From Epiperipatus broadwayi (Eukaryota > Onychophora > Udeonychophora > Euonychophora > Peripatidae), in the NCBI GenBank assembly GCA_028023455.1, contig JAQFVV010006238.1:7078572-7142571 (forward strand): DNA of 64,000 bases, written 5' to 3'. The notes under the pieces were generated by a model that made no database searches, had not been told where the DNA came from, and was given only the letters and a program-made list of their open reading frames with translations. The position numbers and the translations under genes are program-made. Below, one piece after another: positions 45,751-59,306 of the stretch. Position 1 is the first letter of the stretch. The number at the start of each line of letters is the position of its first letter.

Positions 45751-48700
45751 ATCATAATATTTAAAATAACGTTGGATTTCTCAAGATATACCACTATCAA
45801 TAATTATAAGCAAATTATTAATAACAAGTATTATAACTCAGGTATATGAAATCACATGAGGTGAGTACACTGGTAATTCAATAAAATATAACTCAGGTAT
45901 ACAGACAGTAGATCTTATCCACTTTCATTTCTTGGTTTGATGTTAAGTGCATGTTTAAACAAATACTAAGTGAATATGGTCTAGCAGGGCACCACTAGAT
46001 TATTTGAATCTAGACACAGTTATATCTAATAACCTTTTCACATGTACCGGGTTTGAATCCCTTCTTGGTACTTTATTTCTAATAAAATGGGAGATTTTGC
46101 TTTTTGAGCCATATCACTATACACACTAATATTTAGGTAAAAGTAAAACATCTTTAAACCAAAGTGGAGTATATTAGACATAAATCATTTCTCAGATCTT
46201 AGCATAACAAATGTGTTTCAATATTTTATAAGTTTACTAGCTCAGATTATATATAACTAATTTAGGATGGCAATTCACTCATCCTTGCATGAAATAGATA
46301 ATGGGATGTGGTTATAATAATACTAAGAAATCACTAAATATTATAAAATTAATATTTATTTAGGGCCTGTAAACATTTAAACAGCTCGTTAATTAAAACA
46401 TTGATGACGATGATGATGATGATGATAGTAACGATAATGACAAGGGTTTCAACTACAGCTCTAGGACTAAGCCTAAACATAAAACTAATTTTTATAAAGA
46501 AATTCATAATTATTGCTTAATTTTAGCAAATTTACTTATATCTTAAATAACTAATATTCAACCATTGATGATGATGAATGATCACACTTAACAAAGACTA
46601 CACTTAATGAAATATATACACCTTGTTTAATAAAACAAACTAATATTTATTACTGCATTTCTAACATATACATAAAAATTTCTAGAGAAACATGAAAATT
46701 GACATGAATAATAACAATAATAATAATTGATTATATAACAATCCTCAGATTAATTTCAAGTTCTTCCCCCTTTCCCTTCAAATGTATATTGTATTAAGTT
46801 GGATGTCACATTGACTATGATTTTCACTCCATGAGAAAAGTATTTCATATAAAAAAAAATATTCACTCATTGGCACACATACTTTATAAATCTAACATGT
46901 AAGTAGAATGTTATAAAAAATGTTAATAGAATTGAAAGAGCAAGTTTTAGAAACAAATTTTAAATTATTTTCTCCCCCTCTCTTCTACCTCTGAAATGCT
47001 ATACTTAACTTGAAACAAAATAATCTAATATTCTAATACTACTTATTATTTCACATTCACTCGCAATTATACACATATAAAATGTTACTATGTATGTGCA
47101 TGTTTTATCCCAAAATAATAATAATAATATATTAGTTAAAACTAAAATCATAATACCATAAAAAAAATTGTTTTACACATTAATATTTCATAATTGTAAA
47201 ATTAATAAACAAATAATTTTGATAAATTCAAGATCATTTATGAAGCTCAAAGGTATTATTAGTAAGACATTCTTGTTTTTAATCGATCTGAATAGTCTTT
47301 AAAAGTTCTTTAAATAAAATATACCACTTTATTGCTAAAATGTTTATTAAGACTCTGATATCATAAAGAAAATAGATATAAAAAGTCATATTACCGATCT
47401 TTTGTTTGTGGCAAATTTCCAAGGGTTCAAACTTGTCTTGTATAATGTCTATATTTCTGCAACTACCATTTCCGTTTTACATGGGAACAATCTCTTTCTT
47501 GAGGTGTATAACTATTTGATGATGATGACTCTATTGAGGTTATTTGCTTTAGTGGACAATTTAGAAATCATTATATTAATTTTTCTTCTCTTCCTGTCAA
47601 GCATGATTCTTTTAGTGGATGAAATACAGCAGTTGTTTTCACATTTATAAATTTTCTTGAGTTTAAAATCAGTTGTTGGAACAATTAATTGGACTTGATG
47701 ATTAATATTTATCAGTAGATTAATTCATCTTTCATCAAATGCAGGTGAATGCTTTCTTCCTTCTATTAAAAAACATCTTATTTCTCTGGTCAGTTGAAAG
47801 GTGTAGAATATTATTTTAGACAAGACATCTTTTCTTTCCTATATGATGTGCAGCTTCCCCAGATGGTCCGGAAAAGATGGGACATACATATAATTTTTCT
47901 AGCCAGCCATTTCTTATATTTTCAACATTCAATTTAATAGTCTAATAATCTGAATCATAATCACAATAATAATTCTTCAAGACAGCTTTTTATATCCAAT
48001 TTTTAGCTAACTTAACCAATCAGAGATAGTGTCACTTGCTATTTTTGGACAAATTCATTTTAATTATATCTCTAATTTATTTTTAACTAAATTATTTTTC
48101 AACTGGAAAGTTTAATCCTTTTTCCAGACACTTTTGTTTTTTTTTTAAAAAAATAGACTTAATCCTTTTTCTTTTTTTTTTTTACACCTAGGTAACACTT
48201 CAAATTTTTGAGCTTCCTTCTTTAGATCTTAAGATAAGACAATTTCAAAATTAGAGTTCCCACCCAGATTAAGCTCCCAAAGTGACAAACAATCATTTAC
48301 AAAAACAAAATTGCTACAAAAATAGATATCTGATTCAACAGATTTCCTCTTTTAACATAAAATTGTACAAAAAAATAATTTGACAGATTTAACCTTTCCT
48401 TTTCTTTCAATATTTAATACATATAAATTTCTGTATGTAATGTACACACATACTTTATTATTTCAAATCATTCATAAACTAACATTAAATAATATAATTG
48501 CTAGCTTAGTAATTATAACCCTATTATTTAATTAAATCTGTAACTTTTAAATCCCAATTACAATTATAGAAAGAAAAATAGAAGCATAGAATAAGATATT
48601 AGAATTGATCAAGCATAGGTTAGTTTTAAAGAAAGTTAAAATGTTGAATAGTTGAAATATAAAACAATTAAATAGCTTACACATACACTGCCTATACGTA

Positions 48701-48830
48701 TGTGTTATAACTTTGCTTTTTAACAGAAAATTTAAATATTAAATGTGTGTGCTGCTCTTTTTGAGATTTATTAACACACAAACAAGTAAAGCATATAATT
48801 GTTGACCCACTCTCTTTCTATCTAAAGCTT
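44070..48830. other. Long unassigned AT-rich stretch
   Basis: Holds a fragment of the family B end at 45430-45530 (minus; GGGGATTTGAACATAGACTTTCAAG), TA runs at 45719-45748, a box-B-like CGGGTTTGAATCCC at 46050 and a GAT run at 46403-46430. The open stretch at 47402-47650 is hydrophobic and AT-driven. I see no host gene. Confidence 0.35.
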
Positions 48831-48834
48831 TTAG

Positions 48835-48900
48835 AACTGGACCTTGTAGGGTTTGAACTTGGATGCCCTACAGCTTCATATATTGTTATATAAAAATGTG
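48835..48900 (-). repeat. Short tRNA-like or family B terminal fragment
   Basis: GTAGGGTTTGAACTTGGATGCCCTAC includes a reverse-complement box-B-like sequence and a 6-bp inverted repeat (GTAGGG/CCCTAC). Confidence 0.35.
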
Positions 48901-48971
48901 ATGATGATTTTCTTTTACATTTTCCTACATGCACATTACTATAAATTTGGCTAGTGACCAAATTGTAATGG

Positions 48972-49315
<344 letters not shown>

Positions 49316-49633
49316 TATAGAAAAATATAAACAGATTTATAACTAAACAGGCTAATCCAAATCACAAATATATGTTAAAATAGACAGTAACCCATATTAA
49401 TGTAAAGAAAGGAACTGACATGTTGCATAATTTGATACTCAAATGGATTGTCAGTCATGTGTTTGTGATAAAATAATATCAATCTTATTAAATACCTAGG
49501 TATGATGATATTTAATATTCAAATTAAAAATACATGGTTGTAATAAATCTAATATTTTGGAAAATAAATATATACTTAGTTTTCCAGAAAACTATTCCTA
49601 TGAAGTTATTTACTAGTTATATGATTACTTTAT

Positions 49634-49830
49634 AAATATTTGAAAACCAGGCACTCTTCACAAACCTGGGAGCTTAATTGTAAGTATAGAGGATTTGAAC
49701 TCAGATTTTCAAGCACCCTTCAACTACCCACACTATCTCCATGTGTGTGGTCATGTGTATCAGTTGTATGAGATAGTGTGGATAGTTGAAGGGTACTTGA
49801 AAATCTGAGTTCAAATCCTCTATACTTATA
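49634..49830. mobile_element. Hairpin retroposon H4 (family B arms) with target-site duplication
   Basis: Arms 49681-49739 and 49770-49828 (59 bp, nearly identical) around a 30-nt loop. The 47-nt tail lies at the left (49634-49680), so the element is in minus orientation compared with 41288-41790. A 10-bp direct repeat (ATTACTTTAT) flanks it at 49624-49633 and 49831-49840. The arms are only the last part of family B and contain no hammerhead. The tail matches that of H3 in reverse complement. Confidence 0.8.
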
Positions 49831-49995
49831 ATTACTTTATGCAACTTACAAAACATAGTCTTAAATATTACTTGTATCTAAGTAATAAAATTAATATATA
49901 TGAGTATGTTTTATAAGTAACATATAATAATCTTTTATATATATATATATAATAAATTAAGTTTGATGTTTGCATTCATTCCAAAATATATGTAA

Positions 49996-50195
49996 TATTC
50001 AAATTTATATATATATATTAAATACAATAATATTCATATAATTTAACTCATTCTATTAGAAGTACTTTCGATTATATTCAATGTTATATAATTGACAAAG
50101 CCTAAAAGGAATATAGTCAAAAGTACTTCTAATGGAATAAGTTAAATTATATGAATATTACTGTATTTAATATATATATAAACTTGAATATTATA
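49996..50195. repeat. Long inverted repeat, unclassified
   Basis: The left arm (ATTAAATACAATAATATTCATATAATTTAACTCATT...AGAAGTACTTT) is inverted at 50120-50195 with few mismatches. The spacer is about 50 nt. No direct repeats or known termini. Confidence 0.65.
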
Positions 50196-50634
50196 TATAT
50201 ATATACACATAGTAATTACTTTTATGGATTATTTAAATCTGTGATATATTATACATATATACATCATTGGCTATACTAGGAAAAAATTAATATTATTAAT
50301 TAAAAATAAGTGGTTTTTTTAATATTCATATTATAATAATAATGTGATAAACTAATTATTAAAGAAAAGGTAGAAAGACAAAATTATATACTTTAGCCAC
50401 GTTAGAAAATACATAGCAAATGAATAACAAAATCATGAAGAAAAAAAAAGTAAAATTTAGCACAAGATTGAATAGTTGCACAAAATAAAGTTTCAGTACA
50501 TTATTAAATTGACAATTTCGAAGTCATATATTTGTTAATTTGAGAATTAAATAAAAATTTATCAATTGCATTTATTAGGAATTCTGACGTTGTTCTTCTT
50601 ATCAATAAACAGTAGTATAAAATTGTTATTGTGA

Positions 50635-51050
50635 TATAATATAAAGGGGGTTTGAACTCAGACTTTAACATGACTGTCAACTATCCATGCCATCTCATAT
50701 TGCTGATACACTTGATCACACACACATCAAAAAGATAAATAATCACCAACATATGTATTTCGTGCTAAACCAGAACTTGTCAGTTGATCCAGATTATCAT
50801 ATCCACACATATATACAATCAATGCTTAGCTTATATTAAGATAGCCAATCTTCATACTTTAATGGACAGGCTTTAAACCATTCCATCTCACAACTCTTCA
50901 GCCATCCATTTCATTGAAAATGTGATGATGGAACCCTCAAAGCCCACATTAGTGCCAACCTTTTCATCCTACTAATGTTGACCATAAGTCATTCTGACCC
51001 CTCATGTACAGGACATAATCCATTTATATACGTATACGAGGGGTGGACAG
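50635..51050 (-). repeat. Family B retrozyme, near full-length monomer
   Basis: Reverse-complement order of family B from the terminal GGGTTTGAACTCAG through the hammerhead position (about 50755-50800; core CTGACAA, GAAA intact) to GGCTGAAGAGTTGTGAGATGGAATGG and the CTCATGTACAGGAC start. The core mutation predicts no cleavage. Confidence 0.65.
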
Positions 51051-51059
51051 ACCTTAACA

Positions 51060-51535
51060 CCATTTGAAATATTTTTTTTTCTCTACAGTATAGGCTTAAT
51101 ATGAAAATTGTAAGATTTTCAAGTGTATGTTATGTAAGCCAGTTGCTATGCTTGCTTTAATATGTTCATGAGTGGTAATGATTTATAGAGGACCTGATAA
51201 GAGAATAACATGAAATAAATAACATGTTGAGATTAGTTTATTATCTTTAATATGTAAAAATTTTTAAAATCCTTTAGATATCCCATGGATTAAGGCATCA
51301 TTATTTATTCACAAATGCACAGATAAAACCAATGACGAGAACCAGCTTGTGTATGGAACACTGCCACTTATATTGTGTGACAACTTATAACTGTTACTAA
51401 TGCATCATTGTTAAATATAAGTAGTTAAATGTTACTTATTTAATTTCACAATTTGAGAGCAAAAAACATTTTTTTAATTGTTTTAGATATGACAAGTTTT
51501 TGGAATTATATGAGAGCTATTTCCATCTAAAACTA
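51060..51535. other. Unassigned AT-rich stretch
   Basis: No gene or repeat recognised. Confidence 0.4.
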
Positions 51536-51539
51536 ATTG

Positions 51540-51760
51540 ATCAATGTATTTTTTAAAACAATCAAACTTTCTTAACCTTTTTAAATGTATTCAACTGCTA
51601 GTAGTGATAGATAGGTTAGTATTTGAAGTGGTATTATGTGTCTCTTTTTTTCCAGGTAAATCTGATTTGACCAGTGGCATTAACAGCATGGGATTCGAAG
51701 CTGGGATTAGATTCATGAATATTAAACTTAACATAATTCTCTAGTCAACTAGGTAAGTTC
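51540..51760 (-). repeat. Family C SINE, minus copy of a head-to-head pair
   Basis: Truncated tail at left, head at right with GGGATTCGAAGCTGGGATT and CTCTAGTCAACTAGG (reverse complement of boxes B and A). Confidence 0.65.
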
Positions 51761-51764
51761 ATCA

Positions 51765-52050
51765 GAGTGCTCCATTAAATTAGTATTCATGAATCTGAAG
51801 TTCACAGATTCAATTTGTATGATTGTACTGTATAATAGCCAGACCAACAGCACCCGAAGATGAGAGAACAATATGATCTAAAATATTATGTTATATACTA
51901 GGCTGTGCATTATTAGCAATAACAGAAAGTATTTGAAAAGCTTAAATAAAGTCTGAATTTTCTAAAGACATTTAACAATTAAATCAAGATGATGAAAATA
52001 GACCAACAAATAACTACAAGTAAAATGCCTTCATCACGAACTTTCAAACA
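51765..52050 (+). repeat. Family C SINE, plus copy of a head-to-head pair
   Basis: Head CAGAGTGCTCCATTAAATTAGTATTCATGAATCTGAAG, box B CACAGATTCAATTTG, then the family body and the tail GATGATGAAAATAGACCAAC...CTTCATCACGAACTTTC. Confidence 0.65.
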
Positions 52051-52059
52051 CTAATTACA

Positions 52060-54485
52060 AATTCTAGGCAAGCTAATCTTTTTTTTTTGAATGAATAGAA
52101 CATTGTATATTTGACTTCTCAAATTTTATTCATTTAAGAGTTAAAATTTAAGTTTTAATTTAGATTCCAAGCCAAATGCATGCGACTCATTTTGCTAATC
52201 TATTATATAGAATCCTGTAAAAGATGATCCAAAATTTTTTCTGAATATAGACAAATAGCAATCTAACAAATTTGTATTTAAATAAGAATGTGATATTTTA
52301 ACATAGTCTCTAATTAAAAGTCTAGAACTAACCTCAAGATTTTACAAGTATTAGACAAAAAATCATTGTTAATCACCACCTCCTATTAATCAGGAAAAAT
52401 CAATTTTGGTCAACATATATTAATTTTTAGAACTAACCCTATATTGAGTTCCAAAAAGTAATATATTTTAAAATATCAAAGCACAAGTGTGATTTCAGGT
52501 AAAGAAATCCAATCTGTTTATTTCCAATTCACTCATTAGAAAGGTAAAAACAGCTGTCTGAATAATAATGAACTTTAGATAAAATTGAACTTTCAGAGCA
52601 ATCAAAAGTATAAAAACAAATACAACTTCTAAAATATATTCATAAAATAAAACGTTAATTACTCTTATGTAATGGATATGCGATTGCGTAGTTTGATTAC
52701 GTACTTTCTTATGGAAAACAATATATCATGCAAAATCATATGGTGGCTTTCGCTGTTTATATGTAACATCTGCATTAGTAGAAGGAATTCATTCTATTTA
52801 TTTTACTCTAGAGCCACCTATTGTAATCTTTCATAATTAATTTACAAATCTAATGCTTTTGTCAAAGGAGTTCAATATTTAGAAACTAGTCAGGATATTG
52901 CACTATCCATAATCACATTGGGATTAAATATAGAAAAATTATTGCCAATAATTTCAAATAATGTGATATTTTATGTAACTTCAGGTTTGAAATTTTAGAA
53001 CAATTTATAATAAGAAGATGGCATGCGACAGCAAGCTACCATAAGCACTAAAGCACTGATTCAGTGAAAGAGTGGCCAACTCTAGAGCTAAATGTTCTTG
53101 GATTACAACTCCATATTTACAGTACTTTAACTTTATGTGAACTTCCAGTTGTGAACTCATCTTAAAGTTAGGCTCAAATAATGAAGTTGTCCAAACCATA
53201 ATCTTATTAAGTTGGGATAGAATGTACATTATGAAAAAGTTAGGTCAGTGAACCAAATATTTCTATAAAAAAGAGGATTTGCCTGCATATTGGAAATCCA
53301 TTTGAGATTGTCATAAGGTAACTTGTAACAACTGCTAGATGCCAGACAACAGAAAGCTATGGTATACTATTTGGTAGAACCCAATAAGATGTCCTTATTC
53401 CTGGAGTAGGAAGTTTTTAACTAGTGATATAAATGTATGTCAGAATTTAAAGGATGTCTAAGCAATTCTTGCCAAATATTAGTTTTACTATTTAGAATTT
53501 AGCATTCACAAATTTTCCAACTGCCATGGAGAATAATCTCTGCATTTAAACTGTTATGTATTTACTTACTAATTTATAATAATATCTAAAAGAATAAATG
53601 GTATCATCCTTTTATTTTCATAATTTAATGACACTTGACTATTGGTTATACATAGTTCATTGGAAGTGGTAGTTATTTCCATTTCAATGTTATATTATGT
53701 TATTGTAAATACCTATAATAAATATCTTTAACATTTGTTCACTAGGTGGTGCATTATTGTTAAAGAAATGTCTGCATGGTTTGGAATAGCAGTAAAACAT
53801 CTGATATGGGATCAGGAGATCTCAGGATCAATTTTGGCACTCATAATTCTGGCATGCAAACTTCTTATGAAAACAATGAAGCCATTAGCCTTCATTTTAC
53901 TAAAGAACTGAAACAGTATTCTGGCCGCAATACAGATACAAACACAATATTTCGTCAGCAACAACTTATTAGATGTCTTTCCTCTAACAATGACTACAAT
54001 ATTTCACTTCTTAATAATTACAACATCACTTTGAAAAGAGAATTTCCACTGCATATTAATCCCATTTAAATTACACCCATCGATTTCATTACATTTACTG
54101 CAAACACTGCTACTCAGTATCATTTTTATCCACATTACAATAATGCTGTTCTAAAATATACTACATATGATTACTAGATGTAATCTTTTTTATTTATTGC
54201 TTATATTTACTGTGATAAACTGAGTTCTACCTCTCTCTTCTAACAAGCTTCATAAGTGGATACAAAGCAATTCCTATCTTGTGTGGGAAAGGTGTAATGA
54301 AAATTACATTAAAAAAATATTATTCATTAAGCAGAGTCTACATGTTTTTTAATCTACATTATATTGCTTCTACTTTGCATTGATTTTCTAATATGTTCAT
54401 TATATCTTATTATCAATTTAAAAGTGATGATATAAGGAAGATAGAACAAATCAAAATAAAATTGCTGATGAAAAACAAGAAAAAA
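52060..54485. other. Unassigned AT-rich stretch with one SINE-like fragment
   Basis: 53750-53835 contains GGTGGTGCATTATTGTTAA and GGATCAATTTTGGCAC, similar to the tRNA-like fragment at 10585. The overlapping open stretch 53776-54069 (97 codons) has no motif I recognise. Confidence 0.35.
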
Positions 54486-54489
54486 GTGA

Positions 54490-54915
54490 TATACTTAGTT
54501 GTTTTTCTGAAGGTTTGTGATGATAGTATTTTGATTGTTATTATTATATTGGACTATTTCAATCATCTAATATTAGATATTGACTGTTTTTAGAAAAATT
54601 AAATTTTATTTAAATTTTCAATTACATTCAACTCTTAATGATAGCACACTGGTTAGTACATGCACAATGTTTCAGGGAATATTATTGGCCCTTTTGCAGA
54701 TGTTGCTGGCCTGACCAGTGACATTACTAGAATGGAATTAAACCTGTATCCTTAGGTACTTGAACATTAAATGTTAATGTAATACTCCAACCAAATGAGC
54801 TATTCTGTTTCTTGCCTGACCAGTAACAGTTCTAGCATGGTAATCGAATCTGGACCCTTAAATTCTTGCATATTGAATTTTAAGGTAATCCTCTAATCAA
54901 CTGAGAGTTACATTA
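54490..54915 (-). repeat. Family C SINE, minus copy with a duplicated tRNA-like head
   Basis: Tail at 54520-54600, body, then one head at 54720-54810 and a second complete head at 54820-54915, each with box B (GGAATTAAACCTG and GGTAATCGAATCTGG on the plus strand) and box A (CTCCAACCAAATGAGC, CTCTAATCAACTGAG). The duplicated head suggests a dimeric SINE or template switching during reverse transcription. Confidence 0.65.
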
Positions 54916-55170
54916 ATTTTCGTTACTCAAGAATCTAAGGATCCAGGTTCGATTCCCATGCAAATAGGGTCATCGGTCAGGCCAGCAACACTTCAAGAAA
55001 GGAGGAGAATAATATCTCTTGAAACGTTGTATATATACTAAGTTGTGTGCTATTACTAACAGTTGAAATGTAACTGGAATATTTACAAGTTTAATTTTTC
55101 TAAAGACATTCAGTACCTTATATTAGATTATGGAAATAGTCCAATATATAAATAAAATCACAAACTTGCT
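54916..55170 (+). repeat. Family C SINE, plus copy of a head-to-head pair
   Basis: Head with CAAGAATCTAAGGATCCAGGTTCGATTCCC, the best preserved box B of the family, then GGCCAGCAACACTTCAAG and the tail to ATAAAATCACAAACTTGC. It abuts the minus copy directly. Confidence 0.75.
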
Positions 55171-55174
55171 ATGG

Positions 55175-56255
55175 TATTTTTATGAAAAGCCAGTAAACAC
55201 AAGTTAAGTTGTCTTGGATAAATGGATGATCTGACATTACTAATGCAAAAAAAAGGATTAATTTGATATTTATACACATACATACGGATGTAGTTTTGTT
55301 TCTATTTTTAATATTACTTTTCTCATATTTTTACACTAACAATATAATGAGTGATTCATAAATAAAGAAATAGGGGAGGGGAGAATAAATAAAATAGTTT
55401 TTTTTTTTTAAGATTTAGTAAACAATGGTCGTATCAAATTTAATAGTGTTTAATTAAAGCCTAAATTTTAATGATTTGTGAATCACTATTTTAAATGCAA
55501 AGAAATATAATTCAATGAGAAAATGTAATATTATCTTTATAAAGTAATAAAATGTTCAATTTTATATGAAATAGGTTAATTTTCAGGAGGAAGGAAAATA
55601 TTTATTTATGTATTATTTTCACTTAGTCATTATTGCATTAAAAATAATAATTACAGAAAGTATATTTAGATAAAAATTAAAAGTTGTATTTAAATGCAAG
55701 AAAACTGGCAGTAGTTATAAAGTTAAGACTTTGCTAATTATATAAAAATACTTAAAGAAAATTAACAGAGATATGTAACCGTCTAAGTAGTTTATTTCTG
55801 TATAATAATTAAAGGATTCTGAATTGATTGCAATGAGAAAAAAAATGTTTTAATTATTCGAATAAAATTTTTTGCTTTGTGTAATATTTTGGTATAAATG
55901 TTCCATGATTTTCAAAACTGATGATACAATAAGTAATCATATGATAAAATTCTCATTTGTGATTGTAATGAGATTGAAGCTCTGTGGGTTATCAATAGAG
56001 CTAAACTTTTATGAAATATCCTAGCATCAAAATGTAGATATCTTTATTCTCTTTTACACGAGTTTCTTTACCAACTCTATGCACAAGCTTATGAGTTGTT
56101 AACATTTTCTCATTTCCAAGATATAGACTATGAAGATAACTTGAATAATTTACCTCTTGACAATATTATTAACAATATGCTATGGAAAAATCTTAATAAT
56201 TATAAACATTTAGTCAAGGATGCCATTTTAAAATCAGTATTCAACTTCAATTCAC
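55175..56255. other. Unassigned AT-rich stretch
   Basis: No gene or repeat recognised. Confidence 0.4.
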
Positions 56256-56272
56256 AAATATATATGCTAATA

Positions 56273-56933
56273 AAACACTGCACATCACATGATCACCATT
56301 TTCTAGGCTTACATGAGCTATTAAAACATAGGCAAGACTCTCCATACAGTAGTGCCACGCAGTGCAAGCCACAGTAATCAATGGACACAAGAAGGTTTGT
56401 GCATAAAATTTCTATCTAGTATCTACACATCCAATAGCACGAGATTAGTTTTTAGATTGTGGCTTTTGTCAGTAAAGAACTTCGGATCTGAGAACATGGT
56501 ACTTAGATTTTAGAAGCTAATGCAACCCTCTAGTGGTCACCTTTTACCTTTTAGTTAACTATAAATTTATGAATCCAAATGAAAAATACAATAAAATTTT
56601 CAATCCAAAATGTATAGACAGATCTATATGAGTATACATGTGAATGAGCTTGGATTGAAAACCTTATTGTGTTTTTATTTTGGACTCATAGTTTTATAAT
56701 GAACCAAAAAGGTAGAATGTGACTGCTGGAGAGTTGCATTAGATCCTAAGATCTAGGTACACTCACAGATCCATGGATTCTTACTGATGAAATCCACATG
56801 CTAAAAACTAGTGTGGGGATATTAAATGAATAGGTGCTAGATAGAAATTTTATCCCCAATCCTTCTTGCATCTATTGATTACTCTGGCTTGCACTGGGTG
56901 GAACTGCTTTATGAACAGTTTTGCCTCTGTTTT
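56273..56933. mobile_element. Family A, full palindromic retrozyme with 17-bp target-site duplication
   Basis: A 17-bp direct repeat (AAATATATATGCTAATA, one mismatch) flanks it at 56256-56272 and 56934-56950. The left arm holds a minus-strand hammerhead position (CTGACAA, AGC-CACAA, mutated GAAA), and the right arm a plus-strand one (CTGATGA near 56785, then CTAAAAACTAGTGTGGGG). Both are decayed. It starts AAACACTGCACATCACATGATCACC and ends TTTTGCCTCTGTTTT. This is the clearest complete, single-insertion example of the palindromic family A unit. Confidence 0.75.
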
Positions 56934-56954
56934 AAATATAGATGCTAATATATG

Positions 56955-58305
56955 TCATTTTCCATAAAAAATATATGAATTCCACATTGTTAATTTTTAT
57001 AATTTTAAATTAAATTTGAAACATTTTTTCCTCTTATAAATATTATGTAGTTACATTTTTTAGAGCTGGAAAAAAAAATTGTCTTTTTGTAAACTTACAA
57101 CAATTAAAATTACTACAATAGCATCTCTAGTTTATGGAGTTTTTGGATAATTATTTTAAAAGTCAATAATAAATATCTTAATAACATTTTTGAAGAGTTT
57201 CATTAATATTATTTTTTATTCTTTAGATTCACACATTTACAATTTTAATAATGTTTAACAAAGATGGACACTGGAAAATTATCTTCACTCCTAAAACTGA
57301 CAGTTTGGCAACTTCAAGATTGTTTCAAAAGAAAGACTCTATAACAATAGAATACAAAATACTTGAAAACTTTTGAAAAGTTTTTATGGCACAATACAAG
57401 TTCATGTGCCTGAAACACTCAAAACATAATCTTTAATCTTAACCAGTATATATTTTTATCAGACATGAATTAGTTTTGTGATTTTTTAAAAATATACCCA
57501 GCTTACACTCATCTCAACAACCACAAAAATATTGATTGTAAATAAATGTGTAATTAAGAAGTAAAGAAAGAAGGAAATATACTTAAACAATTTCCAGCTA
57601 ACAAATAATAGGCCTAATGAGTAATAGTCTTTTATCATTTCTTTACGAAGAGCTGTTGAAGTTTTTTCCTAACAATAAATCATCAGAAGTTTAATTTAGT
57701 TCCATCTATCACCATTTGTTTTTTGATTTGACTTTAACTCCACAAAGTGAAGTTTATTAAATTATACTTTACTGATGTGGTGTTAAACTTTACTTAGAAA
57801 ACATAGGTATATTCAGTAATAAACTTTATTTGTTAAAATAAAATATTTGAAATATTTTTGATAAAAAAATTGTTATAAGAAGGATTTGAATTAATTGACA
57901 TCAAATCTCTATTTTGCTGTGTATCATTTGTGACAGCCTACTTTGGTTTCATAAATATTTAATACAAGTCTAAAATAACCTAGTAATCACGTGGCTAATT
58001 GTCAGATTATTAAACTTTTAATCGTACTGAAATTGTTATCAATTTTCTCTTTTCGTTCTGTAAATCTTTTCAAAAGTCGTTGTGTCAAAGTATTTTTTTT
58101 ATTATCTTTTAATACACAGTACATTATTTTGTTTATTTTGCCTCCGTTTTTCAAATATATTGCTTTCTTTAAAAATAAATTATTTAATGTATTAATGCAC
58201 CTGTTTGTTATGCATATAACTTAAGTTTTAAACATAGATAAGACATGTATTTAAAAACAAAACAAATAATCACTTAATATTTTACATTGCATAATAAAGC
58301 AATGT
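56955..58305. other. Unassigned AT-rich stretch
   Basis: No gene or repeat recognised. Confidence 0.4.
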
Positions 58306-58309
58306 GATG

Positions 58310-58640
58310 CACTATGGCTTCTCCTTCCCCAGAATTAGGAATCCCTCAGCCACTATTCCTAGAAAAACTTGTTAGCTACCTTACCTCCCCTTTCCATTTC
58401 TCATCCTAAATCTTTACCATATTTTTCTCTATCTGACTCCATCCCATTTCCACAACATTATGTTTGTCTACTCTATGGTCTGCATATCTAAATCCCCCTT
58501 ATTATTTCCAAATCCAGCATAAAAACCAAAAACCCACTTTCTGCACAATCACTTTGTTTATATTAGTTCTCCCACAACTTTATTATTTGTACCCTTTCTG
58601 CTTATAAGCATTTATATTCAATTAACAGATACATAATATT
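58310..58640 (-). pseudogene. LINE ORF2 C-terminal fragment, second copy
   Basis: Collinear with 5560-5905 over about 330 bp in the same orientation (shared CCTCAGCCACTATTC, CCCATTTCCACAACAT, CCACTTTCTG.A.AATCACTTTGTTTATAT). The reading is more broken than in the first copy. A common boundary at about 58640 and 5880 (CAATTAACAGAT) marks the conserved part. Confidence 0.65.
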
Positions 58641-59306
58641 TTCAAGTGTGAGTGTGTCTTCAATAATTATCAGAGGTAGTCCATTTAATTTTTCACCCCC
58701 ATTTTGATTTCTGACTTTTAGTTTGGTCAACAACATAGTGAGAAAATTTTAAATGTTTGTCTAACAGCTACTACGATTAATCATTTAATTATTGGTCAGT
58801 GAATCATCAAATAGAAATAAAACAATATATATTATAATGATCGAAATGAAAGTGAAGATCGAATCTAACCACAAACTATGATATCTGCTCTACAAGGCGC
58901 CATCTAGGCATTTAAACCTAGAAAAATTTATAGAGTAGGCAGATACGCGCTGTTAAGATTCCACTTTATTTAAATATTCAGATCGTTAGCCCAAGTCACT
59001 AGCTCAGTGGAGTAGCAGAGATAATAAAATATAAATTTTATATTTTAAATATAAAAGAATAAAAGCCACTGCCAGAAATTAACACATAAAAATATTTATT
59101 TACGCACATATAAAATAACATTTAAATTTTGAGGAATAAATTCAACATTTTAGATTTTCCTATTAATCTTTAGTTTTACATTTAAGTAAATTACAACCAT
59201 GAGTTTAATATTTATTTAGTGAGTCGATTATGAATAGACTACATAGATCTGTATTTGAAAAGAAAATATTCTTCCCAGATTTAACCTTAGGCAACAAATT
59301 TCGCAA

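Noticed and set aside
47402-47650. 82-codon hydrophobic frame as a membrane protein gene
   Set aside because: Leu/Ile/Phe richness is expected from T-rich DNA and no family motif is visible.
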